Of a DNA stretch of 64,000 nt, positions 12,876 to 24,706 are shown in pieces. A program made the translations under genes and the position numbers. The stretch is from Bolinopsis microptera (Eukaryota > Ctenophora > Tentaculata > Lobata > Bolinopsidae), in assembly GCF_026151205.1 (NCBI RefSeq), contig NC_087074.1, positions 10,635,226 to 10,699,225 on the forward strand, written 5' to 3'. Every line of letters begins with the position of its first letter. The stretch's first letter is position 1. The notes under the pieces were generated by a model. It searched no databases and was not told where the DNA came from. It was given only the letters and a program-made list of their open reading frames with translations.

Positions 12876-13826
12876 TCATAACCACATAATAACATGTGAC
12901 ATACCCGAGCAGCTAGCAAGTTTCCGAATACACTCCTTGAGGAAGGTGTTGAAGCTGGTTACAGTAAAACTGTATATAAAGAAGTTAGCGACAGTGTTGA
13001 AGTACCCACAAGTCGCTGCAAATCTGTAGAAATAAGTTCCCTTCACGTGGGCCCCAACCGCAAAGTAGATAGCGTAAGGTAGATAAGAGACACTGTAGAC
13101 AGACGCAGTAACAATGACTGTGAGGAGACCCTGCCACCTGAGGTTACCCCCACTTCTAGTTGTCACCTTCCTTGCTTTCAGCAGGTGTTGCACAAGCAGC
13201 AGGGTGATGGAGAATATCACCAAGTTTGGAAGGTAGGTGGTGAGAGCGAAGTAGGTGAGGAAGAGCCAGGATTTCCAGACTGGTGCTGAGTAGGCGTAGT
13301 TGTATCTGTAAATCCCGTAGTCAAATATGATGTCATCCGCTCCCCCTATGAAGAACCGACCCTGGCAGAGTAAGCTGACAACCCAAATGAAAGCACACAG
13401 TTTGTGAGCTCGTGTTTCAGACCAGTTTCTAGATCGCAGAGGGTGCTTTATCAGCAGCCACTTCATGATTATCAGTGCGAGAATGAGGAGTTTGCTGGAG
13501 AGGAAGCCGTAGTAAGGACCGTATGCCAGGATGTAACTCAAAAAGTTTCTACCAAACACGTTCCGATCTGCTGCTCTGGACACTGCTTGAGGGAGGATAC
13601 ACGTTCCAGAGACCACTATATCACTCACTGCGATGTGCTGGACGAAGACCACTATAACCTTGTGGAGTTTAAACGCTTTGTATTTTATAGAGGCTAGGAG
13701 AATGATAATGTCTCCCATTAAAGAGGCAAGGAGGATAATCATTAGCCAACCAGTCCAAATTATTAGGAACACTTCTTCTTTAGTGGAAACTCCGCGTTCA
13801 GTTAAATTGGAGCTGTTGTGGGACAT
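12876..13826 (-). CDS. Class A (rhodopsin-like) G-protein coupled receptor
   Basis: Single-exon, uninterrupted 316-residue plasma-membrane receptor. Two N-glycosylation sites (NSS, NLT) precede seven hydrophobic segments at about residues 20-45, 55-80, 95-120, 141-160, 186-215, 231-258 and 265-288. The Asp of TM2 is kept (AVSD), TM6 has the kink proline (SYLPY), and TM7 has NFFIY in place of NPxxY. The DRY position after TM3 reads MKW, so the usual arginine switch is absent. The ligand is unknown. It resembles the interrupted receptor at 37-41 kb (similar TM1-TM2 wording around IKYKAF and QHIAVSD), which suggests one lineage-specific family. The ATG used is the first after an in-frame stop region. 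Confidence 0.88.
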   Translation of the reverse strand: MSHNSSNLTERGVSTKEEVFLIIWTGWLMIILLASLMGDIIILLASIKYKAFKLHKVIVVFVQHIAVSDIVVSGTCILPQAVSRAADRNVFGRNFLSYILAYGPYYGFLSSKLLILALIIMKWLLIKHPLRSRNWSETRAHKLCAFIWVVSLLCQGRFFIGGADDIIFDYGIYRYNYAYSAPVWKSWLFLTYFALTTYLPNLVIFSITLLLVQHLLKARKVTTRSGGNLRWQGLLTVIVTASVYSVSYLPYAIYFAVGAHVKGTYFYRFAATCGYFNTVANFFIYSFTVTSFNTFLKECIRKLASCSGMSHVIMWL

Positions 13827-14602
13827 CTCGAGGCTTTCCTGTCAAACCAAACCACTGCAATAAGGGGAATGAGCAATAAGGGAAATGAGCATTTTGCTTA
13901 TCTCGTCATGCGTTTATTAATTTGAAAAACGAATTTGAGATGAAAGTAAAACGCTGGAAGTTTAACCTGCAAATATGCTTGGGCCGCGCGGTACTATAGC
14001 AACATCATATTAGTGGCGATTCGCTATACTGGTGAAAGTGCTTTCTTTCTCTTTTTGGGTTCGGATACAAGAACAAAATGACTTGATCAGATTCAGTGAA
14101 GATAAATAAGAATATGGAACACTGCAATACTATTATATGCACATAATATATCGAAACCTGAGAGTGGTTCGTATCTCATGGCAGCCAGACAGAATGTAAT
14201 TAATCAAAATATTACGTTAACTAATTCATACTGCATGGCATACTGTGTTACATTTCACTGACAGTGACACTGACACTCTAACGCATCACGCATGTGTTCT
14301 ATTTTGGGTCGATGACCACATTTGTATTCTGTTGTAAAATACAAAAGGAAATGAATGAAGCAGAATATAAATTGTGGAGTAGAAATGAGAAGATCGAAAA
14401 AATAATGCAGCTCGAGCAATATCCTGTATCCGCAAACAATAATTTTGATCTGCTAGTACGCGCGTCGCAATCAAAATTAACAATTATATTAAACTGCACG
14501 CGGGGTCGTTACGTTGCCAAGGCAACAATCCCCGTTTCTGTCAATGAATCTCTGCGCGCTTCATTTCTTGCACGTTTAACTGTTGAAACAAACGATTGTA
14601 AA
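13827..14602. other. Intergenic between divergent genes
   Basis: Upstream region shared by the minus-strand GPCR and the plus-strand CFAP97-domain gene, so promoters of both should lie here. No TATA box or other element stands out. Confidence 0.4.
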
Positions 14603-15773
14603 ATGCACAGAGGTTATCAAAATATCACTCCCGCCAACAACAAAGTTCTAAAGAAACTTTGGGATGACACACGTTACAATCAGGTATATTGTAATTTACT
14701 TTGAGTCTTACTATGCTTAAAATTTTACATCCACCTTTTTTCACTGAAGTTTTAGCTCATGAGCATGGAAACATATTTTTCTTCGATACTTTAATTAGTT
14801 AATTGAAGTATAAGATTTGCACAAAAACAAAAATTCATCTTCTTTAATTATCTACTCCAATTCGAACCTATTAGTACTTGGTCATGGTGAACTGTGTGAC
14901 AGTGACACTTGCACTGACATAATTAAGATTTAAGAATGATCATGAAATTGAGAATAAAATAAATTTGCGCACTTTACCGATACTCCATTATCAATTTTAA
15001 GGTTCCTACAACGTAATGAACTATTTTAGCACCGAACGAACATCCTGTTCGCTGAAGGGCGTATCGACAATGCTGCCCCGAAGACTTACATGCACCTCCA
15101 CTTGAAACTGAAGAAGCTTCAAATGGAAGAGGAGCGGCTGGCTACTGTAGAGCGAGACAACAGAATACTCCTCCACAAAATGAGCAACGTGATGAGAACA
15201 AAAGGAACTGTGGACAACCACATAGACAACAAGTACATCCACAAGAGTCTGAACAAGGTAAAACGTCAGCGGGAACTAGAGAAGATAGCGTTTGAGAACA
15301 AGGCTATTCACAAGAGGATTAACTCGCAAGGGACACGGTACTGCAAAGAAGTGTGGTTGGATGAATGGCAGGTTAACGAGCGGTATATGGCGAACATCTG
15401 TACCTTCCCCCAGTTCTGGTACGATCGACAAGCTGAACAGGACAAGCCTTTCTTCAAGGTTTGTTTCGCGATTGAGGTGTAAGAGGTAAATTGTATCAAT
15501 GTTATGTGTCGGTGATCAAACCCTGATGATTGATAAACAAATTATATTTACCAAGTTCTGACTATAAACCTAATACAGGAGCTGAAGCAGGAGGCGTGTC
15601 TGAGACTTGGACAGGCTAATAGGCAGTTTCAAAAGGATGTGACGTTCCACAAGAAGCAGCAATACAAACACAACCAACAAAGGAGTCGGGAGAAGAAAAT
15701 ACGAAAAGAGAAGGCGGCTAGAGAAAAGAGGGTCGCTCTAGAGCTAGACTTCATCAAGAAACTCAAGGGGTAA
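14603..15773 (+). CDS. CFAP97-domain (hemingway-like) ciliary protein, 3 exons
   Basis: Exons 14603-14683, 15030-15458 and 15579-15773 join in phase 0 across GT-AG introns to give 234 residues. The N-terminus starts MHRGYQNITPANNKVLKKLW. The middle exon carries the family pattern: a Tyr-x-His-Leu start, LKKLQMEEERL, ERDNRILLHKMS, then KSLNKVKRQRELEKIAFEN. The last exon is a Lys/Arg-rich coiled coil. The CFAP97 family (KIAA1430/Hemingway) acts in cilia and sperm flagella, and this short form is closest in layout to CFAP97D proteins. The stop TAA lies inside GGGGTAAGA, which could also act as a splice donor, so a longer C-terminus is possible. Confidence 0.85.
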
Positions 15774-16662
15774 GAAAGGGATTCCTTAACTCAGTCATTG
15801 CTAATGAGCGACAAAATAGATTTAAAGTGCTTGTAGCGAGGAAAAAAATTATTTAATGCAAACGTAAGATTTGATATTTCCGTTGCCAATTTTCCAAATA
15901 CTAACTTGACTCCACATAGGTTGTCGATAAAAAAGTTCAACAACCTTTACGGATCCCAAAAGCCCGGCAAGAACTTCTCTCAGCCCACTGCAGCACTGCT
16001 CCCACCCATCGAGAATGAATCGTCGTAAAATCTTACCGGACGATTTGATCAGCTTACTTGTTTTATGATTCAATAGAATTTCACGACGCTGGCCGCTTTC
16101 AAAATAACGATATTGAATTCCTACTATTTATTTGATGAAATTATATATCGTGGTATCTCGTTCTCAATTATTGTTTAAGTTAGAACTTAAGAAGGAAGTC
16201 GAGCGTCAAATTTCGTATTTTACAAATTTTCTGATTAAAATGTATGTACAAATCACAATATATATAATAGCATAATAATCATATCTGATATTCATAAATC
16301 ACAAATTACTTAATTTGAGTTTGTTTGCCATGCTTCAAGAAAATGTATTTTTCTTCCGTTTATTAAAAATAGGTATCGTGATGTTCTATATACACTTGTT
16401 TTCGACATAATCGTATAAATAATATTCTACCAATACAGCTGGCTAAACTTTATTCGCTGAAATCATTGCATAACTATCAAAAATCTGTCAAACACAAGCC
16501 AGCTCTCAGATCAGAATATCGTACACAAGAGCATCCGAATTGTCCTTAACTATCAGCAAAACTGATTGAGATACTTTTTTGTTTCAATAGTGTTATGGTA
16601 TTATACCACATAAAATTAGTGACGATCGAAGTCAGAGGTAAACATGATTGTTTCTTGCGCGA
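15774..16662. other. Intergenic, no gene recognised
   Basis: AT-rich sequence between convergent genes. Nothing supported. Confidence 0.45.
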
Positions 16663-17186
16663 TCAGGTCATTTTCCAGTGGTCATTACAATAAGCCCCGA
16701 TGGACACATCATCATCTGAAGAAGTTTCAGAGCCGTCCTGACTAGACTTATTGGATCGTCTGATAATGATATTAGAGGGAACAGAGTACAACTTCCCCAT
16801 GTCCTTCCTCAGAGACTGAACAAGGAAAGCGTTATAGTTGAGAGGGTAAGGCTGGAGAACGCTAACCTCGGTTTTCTCATTAACCTCCTTGTTACAGGAA
16901 TTGGAACTCTTAGCTCTCCTTCTGATAATGGGGGCTTTTATCAGCCTGGCTTTGTTCCAGTCTATGACAGCTGCGTGAGCCTCTTTAGGAGGGGGTCTCC
17001 CGTAGTACCAGGTCCTGGTGGTGGAGATACTGCGAGGCCGGGTAGCGGCTACCGTGTGGGGTCGTGCTACCGTGCTGGGTCGGGACACTGTGCGGGACCC
17101 AGCTTGTGTGGACTTAGCCCGGGTCGAGGGACGTCTCTCGTGGTACTCCGGGTCACAGACTTGGGGGACGTCAGAGATAGAGAGAG
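16663..17186 (-). CDS. Basic Ser/Arg-rich protein, alternative last exon A
   Basis: Open for 174 codons after the acceptor CTTCCTCAG to a stop. The N-terminal part is a run of Ser/Arg/Thr/Pro motifs (for example STRAKSTQAGSRTVSRPS). The C-terminal part contains YPLNYNAFLVQSLRKDMG and an acidic tail (SSDDDVS). The exon begins in phase 1, matching the donor of the exon at 23237-23420. Joining the two gives 235 residues. The C-terminal motif resembles ISYNNFIVNQL in the exon at 20263-20864, so the two are paralogous. No known family recognised. Low complexity and basic charge suggest a cytoskeletal or ciliary protein, but that is only a guess. Confidence 0.55.
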
Positions 17187-17792
17187 CTGAGGAAGAGGTT
17201 GGTTAGTTTAACAGTCATTTAGAGACAAAGATAGTATTAACTTAAACCATTCACCAGTTTAGTAGTTCATTAACAGTCACTTAGAGAACATCACAGCCTT
17301 AACTTAAACCATTTAGTTAGACATACTAGTCAACTTGCAATTATAAATTAATTGTGACAGTGGAACGTCCTGTCTTGGTAGGATAATAATCAGTACAGAT
17401 ATTAGAGTTTTAGAGTTCAGACCCCATAGCTAAATTGAATGCAATCTGACTGCTCCTAGCTGTGTGACAAAGTTCCTTTAAATCTACAGGACACTTTAGT
17501 ATTGGAGCGGTATTGCTGACGGTATCTACTGACGTTTTTAACGACACCATTTGCAATATCGTCATTTTGAGCTTAATCCTACCACTACCACCTTCACTTT
17601 TAGACCTTTATGATGTTTAAAAGCCCGGTCGTTACTTCGACTTTTTACTCTTTGTGTATTTTTATTTTATGAGACCCGTGTAGTGTTTGTCTTAAGCTCT
17701 TTGCTCCGACGAGGAAAGAAAGTTTTTTAAGGAGAGCCGCGCAGACATGGGCACCGTATTATGTAGATTATTCAGTTACATCTTATACAATA

Positions 17793-18150
17793 TCTTTGCC
17801 GCATATGAGCCTGGAGCGAGGTAGTAGTTACTGTGTTTCTTTGCCGCATATAAGCCTGGAGCGAGGTAATAAATACTGAGTTTCTTTGCCGCATATGAGA
17901 CTGGAGCGAGGTAATAAATACTGAGTTTCTTTGCCGCATATGAGACTGGAGCGAGGTAGTAGATACTGTGTTTCTTTGCCGCATATAAGCCTGGAGCGAG
18001 GTAATAAATACTGAGTTTCTTTGCCGCATATGAGACTGGAGCGAGGTAGTAGTTACTGTGTTTCTTTGCCGCATATAAGCCTGGAGCGAGGTAGTAAATA
18101 CTGTGTTTCATATGAGCCTGGAGCGAGGTATCTAGTAAATACTGTGTTTC
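17793..18150. repeat. 45 bp minisatellite
   Basis: Seven to eight tandem units of 45 bp starting CTTTGCCGCATATGAGCC and including GGAGCGAGGTA. Because 45 is a multiple of three, two minus-strand frames stay open through the array, giving 15-residue repeats. No splice or start signal links it to a gene. It lies in the interval between exon A and exon B of the basic Ser/Arg-rich gene. Confidence 0.9.
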
Positions 18151-18183
18151 TAATGGTTTACTAATGACGTCAACATAGAACAA

Positions 18184-20262
18184 TTAATGAAAGTCAAGTT
18201 AGTGAGATCAGGTTAAATGAAGTGCAGTTAATTGCGGCTTGTAATTGTTTAATTTCTTATTAAGTTTCTAGTAATTAGTGCCAAGACAACTCTTAGATCA
18301 ACTGCGGTTGTTATTGAGTAGATACTTGAAGTTGACTCGACAATTAATTGCAATTCTGGTTCTATGTGACGTTTAATGTGACGTGAGGATTTCTTATCAG
18401 AGATTTTGGTCATTTCGTCATTGTAATCTTAAGACACTCCACAGTTTCCTAGTTCTCCCTTGATTGTGATACTCCCTTAGGCTTAACAAGTTCATTCATT
18501 CTAGCATGTGCTGTGGTATCTTAGCACCGATCTTTGCCGCAGGTAAGGAAACGTGGATATTCATCCGTCTAAGCTTGAATATCTTTACTTATTGCATGAT
18601 GATCAAATTTTAATATTTTGTGATTTAATTTTATAACCCAAGTGCTGCATAAGCCAGCATGCATGGAATTTTAAGAAATTTGTGGTGATTGTGATATGAT
18701 GCAATGATATTGTAGTCCACCATTTGATGGAAGATTTGAGATCAACTACATTTAGCAATAGCGTCACTGTTTCTATGGGGGTAAACGCGCTGTAAGATAG
18801 AGAAGAATCCTAGCACACGCCACACAGGCCAGTTCTCGAGGGTTTAATAATATTAATGATCAAAACTAGTATAGTTAGTACTTTAACGAGGCTGAAAGCT
18901 CTAAACTTAATACGAAAGCGATGAAGTGTACTACATAGCAACTTGTCAACTTATTTTTGTTAATTCTACATATTGTAAAATTGTACTATGCTACGTTCGG
19001 TTCATTGATTGCAGAGTGCGACAACTAATAACTATTAAGATTTAACGACGCATATCAACTATATTACTAACTGTATTATACAATATATACATGATGTATT
19101 AATATTATATTAAGTTGTGACAAAAAAGTATTTAAGTACCTGGCATGTCAAATCGAGTTTATTTTAGTTCTACAAACAACCTTTTTTTTTCAAATTTCAT
19201 CCAAACAACTTGACAAAACGTAACAGCAGTTCGATAAAAAGCATTTAATAAGGATCAAAGAGTCTCGAAGAGTCTCGAAAAGTAAGCGGATAAAACAAAC
19301 ACTGACCAAGTTAATGCGCTAGCTCCTAGTCTTAGTAAACAGTTCAGCGTGCACTCGAATTGCAAGCAAGTTCATAAACAATGAGAAATGTGAACGAGGG
19401 ACATATGAAAAGAGCTGCATACTAAAGCAACTTTATGGCTATCTGTTTATAATGTGGTCCATGATAAGGTGGACACATTTAAGTATTATTCATAGCATTT
19501 TAGATTGCATTCAAATCATTGTCTTCTCTAATTTAAAAAATTGTTTTTTCAGTTCATCTTTATTTGATCTTATGATTGTTTTAGCTACCACTTTAAATCA
19601 AGTTGGTGATAACGGCTCGCTCTGCTCGTTATTTAAAGTCAAGTGTAATGGTAGCTGCGAATCAGCCCAAAGGTTATGACTACAAAGTTAAAAATTTACA
19701 GGTAGGTTTTACTCGCATGCAGAAACAGAATAACGTTAGTTATTAGCTTTGTTAAACTATATGGTATTCGAGGAGAACTTAAAGTGTGCCGTTTTCTTTC
19801 GCATCGAAAGTTCGTTCAATGATAGGCTCGAAACGGAGGATTTAATTGTCTATAAAGCAATGAAAGGCATTCATTATGCGAGCGCAAACCATTGCTGCTT
19901 GGTGAATTTCTGATGGTGTCTTTGTGTCGTGACTATTTGAAAAGAACACTGCATGACTGCAATTTTTACAATGAAATTATTAGATATGAATGAATCAATA
20001 ATTGTACACTTGTTTTTAACCACAATCAGACAATATTTTTAAGTTAAAAACAGAGGGGGATCATCCCACGTTTTTTTCAAACTGTACACAAAGCACGATT
20101 CCACATTCTTCAAGTAAAATATGCAGACAAATCTCATCGAAACATTCATCACAAGAACATTTCACAACATCGTACACGGAATAACATCCAGTCTTTTTCA
20201 TTTCACCGCTCATCAAGGAACCTCAGCAGAGGTTCCCAATCAGGAACAACAGGACTAGAGTC
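18184..20262. other. Intron or intergenic, no gene recognised
   Basis: AT-rich. Two very short plus-strand ATG frames end at good splice donors (18506-18542 and 19648-19701), but no partner exon was found. Confidence 0.35.
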
Positions 20263-20864
20263 TCAGGAGGTCCTGAGCACATCATACCCCTGACCTCTGA
20301 ACCTCATCTCAAGCTGATTTACTATGAAGTTGTTGTAACTGATGGGTAGCTGGTACTCTTGGAGTCTGTTCTTCAGTTCTGTGGAGGGTCTGTGTCTGAT
20401 ATCCTCCGGCTGGAACGGCTCCTCCACTTTGTCAGAAGGAGCTGATTTTATCCTTTTTCTTTCCACTATCTTGCAGGTGGTGCGCTTAACAGCGTTCTTA
20501 TCCAGAGCAGGTAAGTGAGCTTCACTGAAATTAGCTATCTGATCATCCAACTCTCTTTGTCTCCTCTTCTCTATCCGACCACTTATCTTCTTCCAGCTCT
20601 TCACCTTCTTCTTCTTGTTCTCCAGACCACAGATAATCGCAGCACTGGCTCTTCTCCAGCCATAATTTGGACTCATCCCAAACAAATCCTCGTCTTCACT
20701 GCTGATGGGGCAGATAGCAGTGCTGGAGTAGGGCATGGAGGGGGTGGTGCTGGTGACACTGTTGGTGGTGCTGGCTCGGGGTGTCTTTGCGAACTGGACC
20801 CTCCTGCGTGTGGGGTTTATAGGAACACCGCTGGTCATTCTGTTTGTTGATCGAGCTGACATCA
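20263..20864 (-). CDS. Basic Ser/Arg-rich protein, alternative last exon B
   Basis: About 200 codons. Either a stand-alone gene starting at the ATG at 20862, or a last exon after the acceptor TTTCACAG with phase 1, matching the donor at 23237. The spliced product would have 261 residues. It contains a basic N-terminus (RRRVQFAKTPR), an acidic patch (SSEDEDLFG), a Lys-rich helix (KKKKVKSWKKISGRIEKRRQ) and the C-terminal ISYNNFIVNQLEMRF shared in pattern with exon A at 16663-17186. Family unknown. Confidence 0.6.
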
Positions 20865-21822
20865 CTGTGAAACTGGGACTGTTAGTGTGTTGTAAAGGTT
20901 ACAACTTCAAACTGTATTCAAGGGGATTCGCAAAACCAAAAAGGTTACAACTTAAAAACTACACAACATTTTATTCGAAGACCATCATGATAATTTAACA
21001 ATCTGAATTAAGTAAGACTGACTTATCTATTGTAAGATATCATAGGATGGCAAATATTAAAGGCTCGCATTTAGTTGATCTACTAAGCAGTCAATTACTT
21101 TAATTATGGACTGTTATAATACGTGTATAGTCAGTTAATAGACGCCGGCTGATTCATTCAAAGCTTACAGATAAATTCAACTAAAAATAGTGATTCCGTT
21201 CGCTTTTAGTTTAATATTGACAAACTCTTAACTTCAACTTTTACATAAGTTGTCGCTATATTTACTACCGTCCATACAGATTGGATTTAGTGATTACTGC
21301 AACATTCAATGAGCCAAACACATGGACCAAGTTTATCAAGCAAGATTTATCAAGTTTCTGCACAGCATTAATCAAACACGATTGATAGGTCACTAGCATG
21401 CTTGACTTAACACCGGATGCAGGAGCCCTTTTTTGTAAAAAATGTAAGATAAATAAAACTTCTTAAATGTGAGTAAAACAAAACGCTAGACGTTTTTTTC
21501 AAATTTCAGACCAGGAAAGCACGATTGATTACTCTAGGCTGGCGGCTTGTAACATATAATATCACTATAAATCGCTCAAGCAAATCATCTGCTCTAAATA
21601 CTTAAAAATGCTCAAATGCTCAAAATATTTAAAGACACAGCGTCAACACAAAACTGGTCCATTAAGAAGCAGAGCAAGAATAAACACATCGTGACGGTGC
21701 CTCCCACAAATGACAAATGAAATAAAGTGCACATATCTCTTGACGTAGGTTGCTAAAAACAATTAATTAAAGGACAACAATATCGCAGCTGACTGAAGAT
21801 ACTGTTAGAGAAATAACTCTCA

Positions 21823-21860
<38 letters not shown>

Positions 21861-23236
21861 GTGCTGTATAAGCACTCTATCAACTACTTTAATTTAAAAG
21901 TCATGAGTTGTGCATTTGTCGTGAGTTGTCCACGTACAACTGGTCAGTTACTGACGCAGGTTTGAAAAAGCTACGATCACAACTTATAGCGGGTCCTGCT
22001 TACCATGTTAAAAAGCTGAGCTGTTAATTTGAGCAGCACGGTTTATGATGCTCTGAAACGTTACGATACCACGAGCACTAGTAGCACTGTTTAAGATGAA
22101 ACTTAGAGGTTGTTACTTAAAGTTATGACATACTCACATACCATGACATGTTTACTGTGATAGGCAGAAATAAGGGACTGAAAAGATAATGATATTGGTC
22201 TGTAGATACAGACCTTAACAGCATATACTACTATATTATATTCTTATAGGGTAGGTTCGAAAAATGGACAAAAGCCTGATCATAAACTGGATCTTTGTTG
22301 GAGAACAGGTACGTTTTTATAAAGGTTATACAATTATAACAAGGGTGACGTTATGTCGTAGGTTGCCGTGGTTACACCCATCATTTCCTCTATTGCCAGA
22401 GCTATTAGCGAGACGTAAAACCCGATGTCTTAACAGATAACCATTATGTAACAGCCCGTATAAATTATACTATTATAGTCAAAAGCAGAAAAAAAACCGC
22501 ATATACGAAGCGATTATCTGATGCAAATTGTTGTTTTAACTTTTTAAGTATTAGTGTTTAGCAATTGTAGATACATTTTCATTTCTTTACTTGTCAACTA
22601 ATGACACATCTCGGCCTTTTTGTACGTGCTACATAGCGTTCACATATACTCACAGGAAACATTTTATATGTAAAATTATGACTGGAATTTGAAAGGAGAA
22701 TCTCAGCGAACGGAATAAAGTTGGAAAATGATATTTTCGTGCATTAATGCATCAACATTGCCAAAATGCATGAAGTTACAGTTTTATATGGGCTCTGACC
22801 ATGGCAACACGGCATAAAACATTATTAGAATTGGTGCAATGAACGGTTAAATACTTAATGCTCTCCCCATTATGTGAATGATTAGTGAATTATCCCTGAA
22901 TTACTGTATATATCCCTGCTGAAGAACTGCAGGGAGAGCTCATACCCCGATCAATAATTCGGGGCAACACGAAACCCAATCCCCCAACTTAACTCCTGAT
23001 TGTCAGTGTAATCGGCTAATCACTTACCGTATCACCAACAAATAACTAACAATTACGTACAAACACTAACTACTTCTAACAAATACTCAAAATTGCTAAC
23101 AAATAACTTATAATTACTAACAAATAACTTACAACTACTAACAAATAGCTAACAAATAGCTAACAAATAGCTAACAATAACTAACAAATAACTCTCAATT
23201 ACTAACTAATACTAAAAGTTACTGACGATTACTAAC
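20865..23236. other. Intron or intergenic with simple repeats
   Basis: Contains a (GA)n tract at about 21825-21856 and an AC-rich tandem stretch of CTAACAAATAG-like units at about 23040-23225. A 15-codon plus-strand ATG frame at 22264-22308 ends at a GTACGT donor and has no visible partner. Confidence 0.45.
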
Positions 23237-23420
23237 CAGATTTTGGTCGCTGAGGTAGCTTCAGAGTCCTGCTCTGCGTCCAAGGTCTGCTGTTCTCTGT
23301 CCCAGGTCTGATGTTCTGCATCCCTGCTCTGCTCCCTTGTAGAGGAGATGTAGCAGGTCTACTAGCCGCCCTACTACGAGGAGCTGATCTAGCGCTCTGA
23401 GCCCTCTTAGTATCCCTCAT
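23237..23420 (-). CDS. First coding exon of basic Ser/Arg-rich gene
   Basis: ATG at 23418-23420 opens a 61-codon frame (MRDTKRAQSARSAPRSRAAS at the start, SRTLKLPQRPKS at the end), followed by the donor GTTAGT in phase 1. The composition matches both candidate last exons downstream. Read without splicing, the frame would stop at once (GGTTAG), so a splice here is likely. Confidence 0.5.
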
Positions 23421-24706
23421 CCTCGGGAACCTGTCCGACCCAACCAGAAACGTAGAGTGGAACATCACTGGAGCAAAGCTGATAAGCTGGAACAACACGG
23501 GAACAAAGCTGAAACTATCAAGCAAAGCTGTGTGTATATAACAAGGAAACAATAGCGACTACTGGTAATTTAAAAGTAGAGCTATCGGAGGCAGCAGCTA
23601 GTCTGCAATGTGATTATACGGCCACGGAGAGATAAATAGAGCACGGTATATAGAGAATATAGAGGTATATATACCTCCTATATCGGAGAGGAGAGGTAAA
23701 TATACTTGAATACCAAAATATACTTAGTGATTGCAAGTTGCTATGACAAAGGGAGCTGGTAAATATGTTGCTACTCGATATGAAGGACAGGGGGGCACTT
23801 TGCTGGCGCATGACTCTGGAGAGAGAGAGAGAGGTGAGTTTGGGTGGTTTCAAATAACCTGAGAGAGCGTGCAGTGTTTGGGGAAGTGCTTAATTACAGA
23901 ATTAGAACGGAGATATCAGGTTAGCTGCAGGAGATGGAAATATTAGAGCATCATCGTTTCGTGATTAGAGATCGTGTTTAGTCACATAATAAAGATAGTT
24001 ATTGATCTGTAACTTTAAAATGTCTGATTACTGAACAACATTTTTGCTGAACTAAAACAAAATTGTGTTTACCTGAGTCTGGATTCTGTTGAGTGTTGAG
24101 TAATTTCTTAAGTCTGAACTCAAGTGTAATATTAATAACATCTTAACATACCTCAATAACAGTACACGGCTCTAGTGACCACTCAAGAGTAATGAAAAAC
24201 GCCGAATAAAGCCCGTAAGGTGTAGGCCCTAAGAACTGTAATATTGTTATGTACCTTTCGGATAAAGTAGATGGTGGTAGAAAATATTATTGTAATGTAT
24301 GATTAATGAAAATCGTTGAGAGATGTGTGAAGTTTAAAGGACATATTCGAAGTTGACGTTTGAGATTTACCTAACTTCCCAATTTGAATTTCAAAATAAG
24401 AATACCTATAAAGATTTGGACCTGGGGTCGTCGGACATAATGACATATTGTGCCTGCTCATTTTGGACGGTGAGAGTGACTAGAACTAACCTATTCAATT
24501 TGGTTTGGACACATAGTAAGACAGCACAAATATAGGTGAATTCTTCGTATATTTACATCACTAGCCTATAAAAATAAAATTAGGTTAGACTAATGAAAGC
24601 AATTTAAAAGTTAACAACTTGAAAATTTAAAACAGATTTTAATCTGAAACTTTACTAAAGAGCTCAATGTGCTAGGTAGAATGGACAACAGAGCATAACA
24701 GATTAT
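23421..24706. other. Intergenic, no gene recognised
   Basis: AT-rich with short GA-rich and AT-rich tracts near 23640-23830. Nothing else supported. Confidence 0.4.

Noticed and set aside
17776-18183. A 135-codon frame through the 45 bp minisatellite
   Set aside because: Its openness is explained by the unit length. The parallel frame is equally open, and there is no start or splice context.
18506-22308. Three plus-strand ATG micro-frames ending at good donors (18506-18542, 19648-19701, 22264-22308)
   Set aside because: Each could be a first exon, but no second exon or protein family could be matched, and short frames ending at a donor arise often by chance.
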